Assembly (NCBI GenBank): GCA_026545225.1
Contig: CM048845.1
Location: forward strand, 65,098,533-65,162,532
Direction: 5' to 3'
Length of the DNA stretch: 64,000 nt
Source of the DNA: Cornus controversa
Taxonomy: Eukaryota; Streptophyta; Magnoliopsida; Cornales; Cornaceae
Position 1 is the first letter of the stretch. The number at the start of each line of letters is the position of its first letter. This document shows, in pieces, positions 44,633-56,580 of this stretch. The notes below the pieces were generated by a model. It saw only the letters and a program-made list of their open reading frames with translations. It searched no databases and was not told where the DNA came from. A program made the position numbers and the translations under genes.

Positions 44633-45400
44633 ATCACACCCCCAAATTTAAATACCAGAACTCTCGTCCAAAACTTGAAATTGGAGCTAGACTTGAAACA
44701 ACACCCATCATAGCATAAATACTTCCAATATTTATATTACTACAACAAAAGATAATCATCTAGATCATCTATACAAAAACCTTACATCAAAACCTCATCC
44801 TGCGTCATCGGTATCGACTATATACAACAAAAATAATTACAAGTCATAAGGGTATACATGTAGATGGTCTCCATCTCTCTAACTCTAATTAATCATCATA
44901 TCCACAATCTCTTTCGCATAGAACATATTCTCAAATCCATCCTGGACTAACGAAGATCGCACAAGTGGCTGGACTTGTACATCTACTCACCCAGATGGTC
45001 CCGAACTACGTCCACACAATAAGGGCACGCTCCGATCATTGGCCATATGAAAAGGGTAGTGCACTCCCAATCAATTGGTCCTTGACCATACCTACGAAAT
45101 CCTCTATAGAGTCCCAGACTACCTCTCCAATTTAATCCAAACTTTTCAACTTATATAATTTATCTCATTTCTATAATTTCAAGCTTTTAAGGTTTACTAA
45201 ATGTTTTCAACATTTAATAAATCAAATCATCCATTAATGTGATCACTATTCACATTAATTATCAATTGATTCACCACTTAGATCTCTTCTAAACTTAATT
45301 ATTTTGGCATAATTAAGTTTATTATGCTGAAATATGTTACTCTAATAGTTCTCATAATTTTTGGAACATTAAAATTACCTTTCTCCTATTTTTCTCAATA
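44633..45400 (-). mobile_element. LTR-like Gypsy debris
   Basis: Read on the minus strand it ends in a gtatttaaatttgggggtgt tract typical of the region around a plant Gypsy purine tract or LTR edge. It carries a GC-richer block (44.93-45.12 kb). No partner copy in the window, so tentative. Confidence 0.35.
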
Positions 45401-45974
45401 TTGGAACAACTTAAAACTTCACAGTAATGAAGCAAAAACTCCTCTGCAAACTCTAAAAGATGTAATTTCATACTAGCACAACCCTTTTAAGCCTTAATCA
45501 AACCTCACCATTTCTAGTCACATAATAATTAACCTAAGAGATACCAATTGCTACATGTTCACAAGTACCCAATGGATATATATCTATAAATATTATATTC
45601 ATATCAACATGGGTAAAAACAAGAAAAACAAAACCAAAATCATAAACCTATCTCATTGCAGAATTAAGAGCAGGATATTCAAACTCTCAACTATCAAGTT
45701 CTCAAAGTCCATTCACATATTGTAACAAGTTCTTAGGATTCTAATTAAGGTTTCCCACTTGATTCAACCACTATTAAAGTCTAAACAACAGATTAACACA
45801 TCAAGATATATTTCTCATACACAAAATCAATACGTTTTTTATTCGCACACACACACCCACACACATATATGTATATACATGTACACATGTAGAAACCTAA
45901 CATATATTAAACGACATTTCAGCAAAAATCCAAAGATGTAAACCAACTAAAGAACAGTACATCTTAAATTCTCA
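45401..45974. other. AT-rich sequence with (CA)n
   Basis: A short (AC)n tract at 45846-45868. Otherwise nothing recognised. Confidence 0.45.
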
Positions 45975-47445
45975 CTAATATATAATATATATACATATGC
46001 ACATGTGTATTGTATATACCAAGTCTCAATTTTAACTTGGTAGAAACCCAAATTATTCAAACATTCAACTTTCTTCCACTAAAATTAATATCTTACCCTC
46101 TTGCATTAGAACACACCCAAGAGCCTGATGGGATGCATCCGTGTATATAACAAACCCCACATCACTGACTGAAATAGTAAGAACTGGTGTTGAGGTCAAT
46201 CTAGTCTTTAACTCCTCGAAAGCCTGCTCACACCAGTTGTCCCAAACAAACTTCACATCTTTCCGGGTTAATGCAAGAGACTACAGAGAAGGTAGCAACT
46301 ATTAGAGATCGGCTTCGTACAGCTCAGAGTCAACAAAAGAGCTATGCAAATCGACATCGACATACCTTGATTTGGACGGAGAAAAGGAAAGTTGGCTCAT
46401 CGATTTATTGAACCCTTCCAGATCACCTAGAGAATTGGGGAAGTGGCATATAGGTTAGCTTTATGTCCTAGTTTAGCGGCAGTTCATGATTTTTTCCATG
46501 TCTCTATTGTTAAGGAAATGTTTGAGAATTGAGAATCATGCGCCATTGATAGTAGTGAGGTGGAGTTACGCCGTGATGCTACATATGTTAAAACCTTGTT
46601 CGCATTGTGGATCGTATAGTGAAGCAATTAAGGCGAACAGAGATACCACTTATGAAGGTGTAGTGGAATCATCATAACAAAAGAGAAGCTACATGGGAAT
46701 TGGAGTCAAATATGATGGAAAAATATCCACAACTTTTCGAATAAGATACGTTGTGGGGTTAAGGAAAGTAATTATGGAAAGAAAACGTGTGGCAGTGTGT
46801 GTTGGTAGCAGAGGATTTCAAAGCTTATAAGGGAAGCTTTGACCTAAAAGTCTGTATATTTGACTAGCTCTAGTGAAGCTGGTACAATGTAGTAAAAGAA
46901 AACAAAAAAGGATTTATTTTATTACTTGTGGAGAATAGTGACACATATAGATAGATATACATATATATAGATGTATTTATGTTAGTTAGTAGAGTCCATG
47001 TGCCTGTGTGCATATGTTAAGAAATACAAATGTGGTTATGATTTTCAAAGGATGGAACCATGTGACAGGCATATGAGTGCATGGGTGACAGGTGTCCAAA
47101 ATTCCCAAATCCTTTTAGACATTATTTCACCCATATTCTGGTGCAGAGTTTAAGTGAGGAAAAAATAATATAAATAAGAGAATAGAGAAGAAGAAGAAGA
47201 AAGAAAAGAAAGAGAGAGAAGGCTCGGTCAGAGGAGAAAAGAATTACAGGAAAGAAAATCAAGAAAATTTTAAGCCAAGGCAAGTTGATTCTTGCCCTAT
47301 TTTTCTTATATATAAATATATATATTCTTAAATGATTGAATGTAGTGTTCTTGATGTTACATTAGGTTTGATCAAAGTATGAATTCGGCTGACTTGGAAT
47401 TTAAGACTAGGGTTATATTAATCTCAGTGGAAGTAATTTGAATGT

Positions 47446-48715
47446 GGGTAAAGTGCATAAAACACCCCTGTTATATACTAAGCATGCAAATAACCCCCTA
47501 TGGTGCGATAAACCCCCTACATTTTTTAATTTGGTGCAATTGAGGACAAATTTCAAAATTGGAAGAATTTGGACACTGAAATGACCAAAATATCCTTATT
47601 TTATTTAAAAAGAAAAAAAAAGAGATAAAATGTTAAATTAAAAAAAAAACACACACTCTCTCTTCTTTTCTTTTTCTCTCTCTAATCTCTCTCTTTTTTC
47701 TTTTTCTCTCTGTAATCTCCCACCGTTCTCTCTCTCTATCTCTCTTCCCCATAGGAGCATTCTTTAGTTAGCTCGTCTATAAGCCCCTGGGAATGCCTTA
47801 CCAAAGGGAAGGAAAGCCCACCCACTAGAAAGGTACAACACCCATATATGGATATATCGGCAAGGACTCTAAGAATGGATCCATGGAGTGCATTTAATAA
47901 CTTATTCTCCCTGCATCTTTACAACCAGAGTTGTTTGTTGACTAACTGGTGCTTCTTTTCTTGTAGAATTGGGTTGCCTTCGTCACTCTTGGTATATATT
48001 CCTCATTCAAGCAGACGTATTTGCAGAGAGAATTGTCCTATGGTTAGAAAAGGATGAGGATCAACCCGAGCAGTTTGAAAGCCTCATTTAATGGACCTAG
48101 ACCTCTAGTCTTCGTCCAGAACAACCCGACTACCCACTGCGTAGTGTTGGTAAGAATCGTCTCTTTGATGGTTCCGTTCCGCTCTCAGTCTAATTACATG
48201 TGGGACTAGCGGTGTCTTTCGATTAGGCTTCCGGTTCACCTTCTTCTGCCTATCTATGAGCATTCACTTTTTACAATCGCCAACGACTTAACTAAGATAG
48301 CTTTCTATCCAAAATACACCGAAGTAGAAGCTCGTATTTACTATCTATCCAGAAGTATTGGTTCAGAAATTTCTCTAAAATGGATAAGTAGATAAAAATT
48401 AGAGATAGAGAAAGAAATAAGAGAGAGAGAGCAGGGTGAGAGATTAGAGATGGGAAAAAGGAAAAAGAAGGAAAGAAGACAAAGAAGAGAGAGAGAGAAG
48501 GCGTGATGATGGGTTAGTGTGTTCAGGCGCCAAAAAGTCAACAAGGGTAATTTGGAGTTTTGAAAAAATCAACTGCTAATTTACAATAAATTTATGCAAT
48601 AGGGGGCAATTTGCTCCAAATTTTAAAATTATAGGGATTTATATGCACATACCAAATAGTAGGGGTGTTTTTTGCACATTTTATATATCGCGGGGGTGTT
48701 TTTTGCACTTTACCC
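47446..48715. mobile_element. MULE-type TIR element, 1270 bp, with organelle-like core
   Basis: Ends GGGTAAAGTGCATAAAACAC and (right, reversed) GGGTAAAGTGCAAAAAACAC. A perfect 9-base target duplication TTTGAATGT lies at 47437-47445 and 48716-48724, the MULE size. The TIR regions are long and imperfect (up to ~300 bases each, ending in CT/GA-rich tracts). The core 47755-48340 is different in composition. No transposase, so it is non-autonomous, and possibly a Pack-MULE. Confidence 0.88.
47755..48340. other. Organelle-like (probably mitochondrial) DNA inside the TIR element
   Basis: About 45% GC against ~30% outside, with complex non-repetitive sequence resembling plant mitochondrial intergenic DNA (gaaagcccacccactagaaa, ggcttccggttcaccttc). 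No gene recognised. Assignment is by composition and look only. Confidence 0.45.
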
Positions 48716-48929
48716 TTTGAATGTTTGAATAATTTGGGTTTCTACTAAGTTAAAATTGAGACTTGGTATACGCAATACACATGAGCATATGTATATATAT
48801 TATATATTAGTGAGAATAGGGCAAGAATCAACTTGCCTTGGCTTGGAAATTTCTTGATTTCCTTTCCTGTAATTCTTTTCTCCTCTGGCCAAGCCTTCTC
48901 TCTCTTTTCCTTTTTTTTTCTTTTTACTT

Positions 48930-48936
<7 letters not shown>

Positions 48937-48965
<29 letters not shown>
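48937..48965. repeat. (CT)n microsatellite in the Gypsy LTR
   Basis: A ctctct run. The inverted partner near 47.2 kb has a shorter ga-rich tract. Confidence 0.85.
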
Positions 48966-48970
<5 letters not shown>

Positions 48971-49435
48971 CTACCGACCCACACACTCTGTTCATAGTGT
49001 TTGATCTCTCTTATTTACATTATTTTTTCCTCACTTAAACTATGCACCAGAATATGGGTCAAACAAAGTCTAAAAGAATTTGGGAATTTTGGACATCTGT
49101 CACTCATGCACTCCTATGTCTGCGATATGGTTCCATCCTTTGAAAATCATAACCACATTTGTATTTCTTAACATATGCACCAGGCACGTGAACTCCACTA
49201 ACATAAATATATATATATATATATATATATCTGTGTCACTATTCTCCACAAGTAATAAAATAAATTGTTTTTTTGTTTTCTTTTACTATATTGTACCAGC
49301 TTCACTAGAGCTAGTCAAATATACAGACATTTGGGTCAAAACTTCTCTTATAAGCTTTGACATCCTCTGCCACCAATACCCACTGCCATGCGTTTTCTTT
49401 CCATAATTACTTTCCTTAACCCCACAAGACCCCAA

Positions 49436-50450
49436 AATATCTACATTTAGATCCTTAAAATAATTAAGAATTAATACATTCAGGATATTACAAAACCAAT
49501 TTCCATTTCCAGCATAATCGAATAATAGTAGTAGATGTAGATAAGGTAGAAACAAAAGAAATACTGTTTTTAATTTAGAGGAGGTTATAACAGGAAAGTT
49601 TACCAAAAGAAACATTATACAAGACTCAAAGAGTTTCTCTTGATTTCTCATTCTCTAAGAGTTACAAGATGCAATCTATGCCTCTTTGTACAGACAAAAG
49701 AAAGGATTTCATGCAATTCTTTAGCCAATTCTCATTCAAATTGAAAGCACTTTGGATCAATCAACTTTCTTCATATTTCAAGTGGCTAAAAGACATTTTT
49801 TTTTCTTTAACTTCCTTGCTGAATTTGAGGAAGATGTACAGGAAGCAGAACAAGGAACAAACAGGATATAAAACAAATGCCAAACACACACAAGAGATCA
49901 CAGAGGGCGGGCAGATGTAGTTTTCGATATCTAATATTTTATTCTCAAAAACCCCAAAATAGAGACAGAGAGAGAGACCATTTTTTCTCAATCAGCAAGA
50001 AAAAAATATATACACATAGGATTCAGCAAAATAAACTGAAAGCAGAGAAATTACATTAATTACAACAATCAGAAAAATAAATAGAATATCTGCTGTAATA
50101 CATCTCCAAAATTATATTTGCATATTCACATATGTACATACACATTCAAAATACAAATATATTAAACAAATTTGTTGAGAGAGAGAGCAAACCTGACACA
50201 GGGACTGCGACAAGAGACGGTGAACAGCCAAGAGACCCTAATCGATAAATTAACACCACATCATGAACACCAAATCAAAAACAAAATCACCAGAACAACT
50301 TAAATGAAGAACATTTGATAGTTGAGAACAGTCTCATTCGATTTAGGGAATATTAGTTACTGTCCATAACATTAAACGTAAAACTTGTTTGAGAGAAATT
50401 CAGCTTAAAAACTAAACAATTTAATGAATAATAATAAGTAAATAAATAAA
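49436..50450. other. No recognisable gene
   Basis: AT-rich. The frames at 49669-49920 and 49761-49991 overlap on opposite strands and have no recognisable motif. It could be intron if the 50.5-kb leader belongs to the NSRP1-like locus. Confidence 0.45.
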
Positions 50451-50459
50451 TTTGAAAGG

Positions 50460-50720
50460 CATTACTTCAAAGACCATTGAATGTTGTGACTTCACTGATC
50501 GACTGTGTCGTCTAAGGAGTGACGGAGATTGAGAGCAAAAGAGGATCGACGGAGAGACGACTGACGAGGGCTTGAGAACTCCTCTAATCGACGATTGATT
50601 AGGGTTTTTAATGCTCCTTGGGTCGAGATTGAGAGAGAGGGGTAGAGATATTGCTTGTGAAACGCCGGAAAAAGAATGTATACACTAAAATGGAGCGACA
50701 AAGAGTGACGGAAGTCGGAG
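50460..50720 (-). promoter_or_regulatory. Orphan 5' leader / first exon candidate
   Basis: On the minus strand this looks like a plant 5' UTR: CT-rich, with aaaaccctaatcaatcgtcg and gtcagtcgtctctccgtcga, ~45% GC, preceded by a tataacctcc stretch and a promoter-like ccaacagttgggccgagccc. A possible donor (gaa|gtaatg) lies at about 50464. The nearest minus-strand gene downstream is the NSRP1-like pseudogene (exon 1 at 43.49 kb), so this may be its noncoding first exon with the Gypsy nest inside the intron. Unproven. Confidence 0.4.
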
Positions 50721-51085
50721 GTTATATTTAGAAAACCAAAACGTCGTTTCGTGGGATTTCGTTTAGATAAAAAATAATCAACGACGGTATGAAATCCAAC
50801 AGTTGGGCCGAGCCCATCCACCCGATCCATATTTTGAAAGGTTTACATATAGTCCTTTTTAAGTTTAATTAAAAATAAAAATATTATTTAAGAGAAGCCC
50901 AAATCCAAGACCGGGCCAAGCAGGACTGGTAAGCGGTGCGCACGTGTGTGGTTTGGATTGGTCAAGCCCCATCCATAAGTAGGTCCCTATCCACCATTTC
51001 ATTTGATTATGCTTCCTTGAGTTTACGTTTTTTTTATAAATAGACACGTGTTTCTTTACTTTTTATATGCAAGACAAATTTAATA

Positions 51086-51349
51086 CTCCCTTCGTCCCAT
51101 AATTTTAGTTCACTATTCCTTTTTGGGATGTCCCAAAATAGATGTCCATTTCCTAAAATGGATTATATGATTCCTAAACTACCCTTTCCAAACTCTATTA
51201 TCCTAAAAGTGGGACCCACCATATAATAATAATACTAACTTTCAAACAAGGACTAATATGTAAATTCATACATTATTACACTAAAAAATGGGTCACATCA
51301 TAAAAAGTTGGAATCCCTAAACATGCCAAGAATTATGGGACGGAGGTAG
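51086..51349. mobile_element. Stowaway MITE (Tc1/mariner), 264 bp
   Basis: Ends CTCCCTTCGTCCCATAATT and (right, reversed) CTACCTCCGTCCCATAATT, the classic Stowaway CTCCCTCCGTCCC ends. TA target duplication at 51084-51085 and 51350-51351. It abuts the Copia-C LTR. Confidence 0.95.
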
Positions 51350-51351
51350 TA

Positions 51352-53541
51352 TGGTAACAAATATGTTAAGTACTTGGACATCAAGCCATTCCTCGTAAAA
51401 TACTTGTAGAGAATGTATTTTATATTCTTTAGTTACAAGAATTTTTTTTATTGTAAATTACTTGTAAAGAAAGTCCTTATTCTTTAGGTCCAAGCTTTTC
51501 TCAATACATCTATAAATAGAAGTGATTATTGTATATAAAATTAAGAGAGAGTATAATGAAAGATATATAGTCCGTTGACTTTGTGTGTCATGGATGTAGG
51601 CTCTAATGGCCGAATCACATAATATTCTTGTATTGTTCCTACTTTATTTCTCTCTTCAATTTTAACAAGGTATCAAAGCAAGTTGATTGTACCCTACTCC
51701 AAATCAATTTTTCACTTGTTTTATATCAATTGTTTTCCCCTTCACTCTTAAATTGTTAGGCAAATAATTTTCCCCTTCAATTATTCCGTCTTTTTTACGT
51801 CAATTATATAATGACATCGTCAAAGGAGTATCTTTGTGACCATATCAGTCAAAAGACCTCTACACCAAATATCATCATCTATTGTCATTTTATTATCATT
51901 GGAGAGTTATTTTTTACCCTCCTTATTGTTCATTCAACAACAATTTATCTCAACAACTTCATATTTAATTTCAAATTGTCCTTGATAGAATATTGATAGG
52001 AATGATTCATGGGATATTTTATGAATTTTTCATCAATATATTTTTCATATTCATGGTGAATTTGCTTGGGTTTGCCCGACAGGGGGAGACGCAGATTTGT
52101 AAATGGCATGGAAAGAATCCATCTATAGGTTAGAGAGGGCATCGCAACATTGGTTTTGTCAAATTTTCTTCTACTCTTCTTAAGGCTGGTTCTGCCAAAA
52201 TCTAATCACTCATTGTTTACCTAGAAAGCACGGACACTTCGTATAGGGGTGCCGTGTCCGTGTCGGACACTCGGACACTTCTTGGACACTCAGACACTCC
52301 TCGGACACGTGTCAGACACTCCTTTGGAATTTTTTTTTTTAAGATACAGTGGGGACACGGCAAGGACACGTGGGGTACACAGCAAGGACACGCAGGGGAC
52401 ACGGCGGGGTACATTTTGTAATTTTTAAAAGTGCAAAAAAATCCCTGAACTTTTCCAAAGTTACAAAAAGACCCATTTGAACTATTTTTTTAAGCATTTC
52501 AGCCCCTCATCTTTTAAAAGTTGACATCTTGACCCCTTGAAATAACTATAATGACATATATACCATTTAATATGACTATTATGCCCTTTTCTATATAAAT
52601 ATAGTATTTTTTAAAATAAAAAATTTTAAAAATAAAAAATAGTTAGATAAAATTCCTAAATAATAAATTTAGAAACAAAAAAATAAAAAAGCCAATAGAA
52701 CTTTATTTAACATAAAGTAATGTTGGTTTATTTAGTATGTTGTATTTAAATTTATTTGTTTGTTATTAGAAAAATGAGTAATATGCAAAATTCTAGTAGT
52801 GGGTTTTAATATAATGAGCATCCTTTTTGAAAATACATTAATTGCTTGATAATAAATTGAAGTATTTGTGCGATTTATTATTTTTTTATTGTTAGATTTA
52901 TAGTACTGTGGATATTGGTTAACTTGTTGAATATATATTAATATATTATTTCATAGTCGTATCCCCGCCGTGTTGTGTCCTGTTTTTTTGAAATTTACCG
53001 TGTCGCCGTATCCGTGTCATGTCGTACTCGTGTCCCGTGTCCGTGTCTATGCTTCTTAGTTGTTTACTTATTGCTAAGATTTGGACAACCTAAAATATTT
53101 TCTTGGCATCGAGGTCATTTGAACATTCTTAACTTGCAGAAATTATCACCAAACAATTGGAAAGAAATATTTTTCATGATTTGATATGCAAGTTGGACGT
53201 TATTTTCATACACTTTCCACCTTGAGAGGGAGTGTTAACATTACTATACTTGGGCAATAAGTCTTTCCTTGTAAAATACTTGAAAAGAAAGTATTTCTTA
53301 TTTTTTAGTTACAAGTATTTCTTTTATTGTAAATTACTTGTAAAGAAAGTCTCTCATATTCTTTAGGCCCAAGTTTTTCTCAATTCACCTATAAATAGAG
53401 GTGATTATTATACACAAAATTAAGAGAGAGTATAAAAAAAGAGATATAACTCATTGGCTTTGTGTGTCGTGGATGTAAGCCCTAGTGGCCGAACCACGTA
53501 ATTGTGTTGTTCCTATTTAATTTATCTCTTCAATGTTAACA
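51352..53541 (+). mobile_element. Copia-C, small internally deleted Ty1/Copia
   Basis: LTRs ~51352-51667 and 53233-53541, ending TTTTAACA/GTTAACA, share ccaagttttctcaat-like, cctataaatagaggtgatta and gtcgtggatgtaagcc blocks. The site after the left LTR, AGGTATCAAAGCA (51668-51680), fits a Met-tRNA primer site. gagagggagtg precedes the right LTR as purine tract. Between them only a gag start (MTSSKEYLCDH) and a reverse transcriptase scrap (near 52.1 kb) remain, plus a nested hAT MITE. Heavily deleted and broken. No clear target duplication. Confidence 0.8.
52221..53059. mobile_element. hAT-type MITE (GAAGCACGGACAC family), 839 bp
   Basis: Ends CTAGAAAGCACGGACAC and (right, reversed) CTAAGAAGCATAGACAC. 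Perfect 8-base target duplication TTGTTTAC at 52213-52220 and 53060-53067. Subterminal gtgtccgtgtc/ggacac repeats on both sides. It sits inside Copia-C, so it is younger than it. No transposase. Confidence 0.92.
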
Positions 53542-53599
53542 ATTTCTAATACTATAAAACTATGATTAACAACTCACTTTGGAAGTCATTTTCTCATTC

Positions 53600-53785
53600 A
53601 TCTAGAGATGGATTTGAGAAAATAAATATACTACGCTCATATACTCTCGAAGAGGAACGCATTCCAACACAAACTCACTTAAAAATCTCAATGGGACCTA
53701 CTTTAATTTTGGTCCAAATATGACTTGATCAAAACTAGTTTCTAACACAATCATCCCACATGAAAAACACATATGTCGCATCTAA
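53600..53785 (-). mobile_element. Copia-A family fragment (internal end plus LTR start)
   Basis: The reverse complement matches 20200-20330 across the internal/LTR border: gaaactagttttgatcaa, ttggaccaaaatta, then tgttggaatgcgttcctctt and tatatttattttct. Only this junction is left. Confidence 0.65.
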
Positions 53786-55319
53786 TAAGTATACCAAAAG
53801 TTAACTCAATTAGAGAGTAGCTATCAATGGTTTTCTAATGTCATTAAATATTAAGGTATCATCCAAACACATAGTTCGATCCATTAATGACACGTTCAAA
53901 CCGGGCATTCGCTCATTCTTACACCCCAACAACCAAATTTAAACAAGAGTTCACCATTATTAGTGTTGTCTTTTATTAGCACTTCACAAAATTAAATTGA
54001 ATAATGTTAGGCGCCCCCTTATTAGTAACCGAAGCATAGGCCCACGTGAGATAAAAGTCACTTGTCGTTAGTTCAATCTCTGTTCAACAAAGGCCATCGA
54101 TATTCACTTTATACGAAATATGAAATTAGTTCGACCTCTCTTGTTGGGCCTTTGATAAGGAATTGTCGGTTTGTTAGTCTTAATCCAGCGACTAGCCTTT
54201 CTCCGAGCGATATTCCAAGTATAGTTCGCTTAGGTTAGAACTAGGGGCCACCTGAGTCATGCAAATGCTAACCATCAATCCATTTTTAGTATGTCTAAAA
54301 CAACTTTTGACTCAATCATCCAATTTAACAGTTGTGATTATAAGATTGTGAGAAAATGTGACACTTATTCTCATTTATATGTATAAAATCATAATAGAAT
54401 TGTAACCTCCACTTTACTGTCTCTGATACCCTATCAGAATTAACAGTCATTTATTTCTAACGGTTCAAATGTTTTACCATTATACCCTCCCTGTATTTAG
54501 CTATTTTCTGATGAACTTGCTAGCATCATTGCTAACGTATACCTTCTTATACGAAATGTCTTAATTGCCCATGTATCTGAAAAAAAGGCACCAACTTTAA
54601 TACATTATCTCTCTTTACAATGGTTTTTTTTTTTATCAAAGATAAAACCCTTGCATAATCCAAGAAAGAATGCCCATAACCACCCACTCCTGCTTCAGCC
54701 CCACACCACCGCCACCATCGCGTCTCTTCCTTTCCCATTTGGCAACCTCACACTCAATCTCTCCGCCACCAACCTCCGTAACATCGCCAGAGAAGGAAAT
54801 TGTTGGACTCTGGGTTTGGACCCAAATTGGGGCGTCCATGGGTGAGCCCAACCCGATTAGGAAAGTCCACATGACTTTTCTTTGGAATTAAAAAACAAGA
54901 CAATATAAATAGTTATGTTATTATGTTAAGCCCTAAGAGTGAAAAGTCGTACAATATACTATAGACAGCTCTCTCTTTCTCTTTCAATCATTTGGAGATC
55001 AAGAGCTTGAACTGTGGAATTAAAGATTTTTATTTGCATACTTAAAAAGAACCTATTTATAGAGAACCTAAGGATGCAAAATTCAAATGCAAAAAGGGCA
55101 TGATTGTTGGTGCAGAAGACGTAATTGTTGGTTTAAACGAAAAGAGATGACTGCTAGTTCAAAATTACCGTTAAACATAATTTATTTCACTCCATATAGG
55201 AGAAGATCTACTTATATATATTACAAATATAGAAAATGATACTTAGACAGAAGTGTTAGACAAAAAATTTCTTATTCATAAAATGCATGTAATGAGTGAG
55301 TGTGTTATGCAGAAACTTA
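53786..55319. other. No gene; possible LTR debris
   Basis: 54640-55030 has LTR-like features (gttggactctgggtttggac, tataaatagttatg, then ctctctttctctttcaatca) but no partner in the window. The two opposed ORFs at 54.55-54.89 kb are not recognisable proteins. Confidence 0.35.
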
Positions 55320-55329
55320 CCCTATATCC

Positions 55330-55399
55330 AATAGTTTTTGTTGAAAACGAGTTTTGAAAGTAATGTCATCAAACAAACTTTGGGCCAAAATTAATTATA
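55330..55399 (+). mobile_element. Copia-A family internal-end scrap
   Basis: gagttttgaaagtaatgtca and caaactttgggccaaaatta repeat 20215-20255. It directly abuts the start of duplicated segment Y. Confidence 0.55.
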
Positions 55400-56537
55400 A
55401 CCCACTGGGTGAAGCATAGTCACGAAATCCTATGAGACCTAAAAGATTTGAACAGCTGTACTTTTTTGCATGAAAATTTTTACACATTCTTCTCCAGAAA
55501 AAAAAAGTACAAATATAATGTACTCAAAAAACAAAAAAGTATAAATATAACTGACGAAAATAAATTCATAAATGAAATTTTATAGTTAACAAAAAAATAA
55601 TTTTTATTTGCATGCTAATATTTAAAGCATTATTGTACTGCACGTTTTTCCAAAAAAAAATATTAATATTCAATATACTTGGAACCAATAATTAAGCTGG
55701 AATAATCTTATTACGATGGTAGAGGACTATATCCCAAAACATGTATATCAACACAATCAAGTAGTCACATGCATAGAATACATAGGATGCTTCATTTATT
55801 TGCACAATTTATTCCATATAAAAATTTGAAAAAGGCTCTAAGCATACAATATATGCGAATAAAATATATGCTGAAAATATAACCAAAAATACAAGTGAAC
55901 CCAACATAAAATTCACAATCTAAAATGGGTTCACAAATTAACTTGACAATGTATAGCGCGCGTGGGGCAAGACCAAAAATCCTTCGAAATCTTCATCCTA
56001 CGCATATAATTCATGACTTTTAGGTTAATAAATGATGGTTGTGATTCAGACTTCACAACTTTAACATACATGCAATTATATATATCAAAATTGAAACTAA
56101 GACATGAAAAATATCTCTAATTAAAACAAAATCTGTGCACAATGAAATATACAAATGTATTCATCTTCATTAGGGCAATAAAATCATAAAAAATTTACAA
56201 CAAACATTTTGTCCTAAAATCTGAAATTTCTTACAACATGATTACAAAAATCATGAATATGTAATTATGAAAATAATAAAATATTATTTCATGCTCTCAA
56301 AACAGCGCCAATGATTTGAGTAAGATGGCTCTGATACAACTGTAAAAATTTATATATATAAACCTTATCATAATCATAAGCATGGGAATACAAAATAAAT
56401 ACAAGACATACATGTATCCATGAGAGTACAACAAATCAGGTCTTCAAGTCGTTCCTCTGGTGAAGAGGGTCTTATCTTACATTGCTAAGTCTAATGGGGA
56501 GACTTCAACTACAATTAAGCGAGAGTAGCTATCAACC

Positions 56538-56580
<43 letters not shown>

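Larger units (their letters stand above)
45975..49435. mobile_element. Rearranged Ty3/Gypsy (chromovirus-type) remnant
   Basis: Left to right: the tail of a plus-strand LTR (45975-46066); a reversed RNase H/RT piece (46065-46256, minus, with FVIYTDASHQALGCVLMQ); a plus-strand integrase C-terminus and chromodomain-like tail (46262-46745, with IRDRLRTAQSQQKSYANRHR and KREATWELE); the start of a plus LTR (~46760-47345); a TIR element insertion (47446-48715); then a whole LTR in the opposite orientation (48725-49435). The opposing LTR pieces form a large inverted repeat. It is broken in many places and is a product of more than one rearrangement. Chromovirus (Tekay/Del-like) assignment rests on the C-terminal blocks. 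Confidence 0.75.

Noticed and set aside
54547-54891. Overlapping frames on both strands with moderate GC
   Set aside because: No motif, both strands open over the same bases, and the surroundings look like LTR debris.
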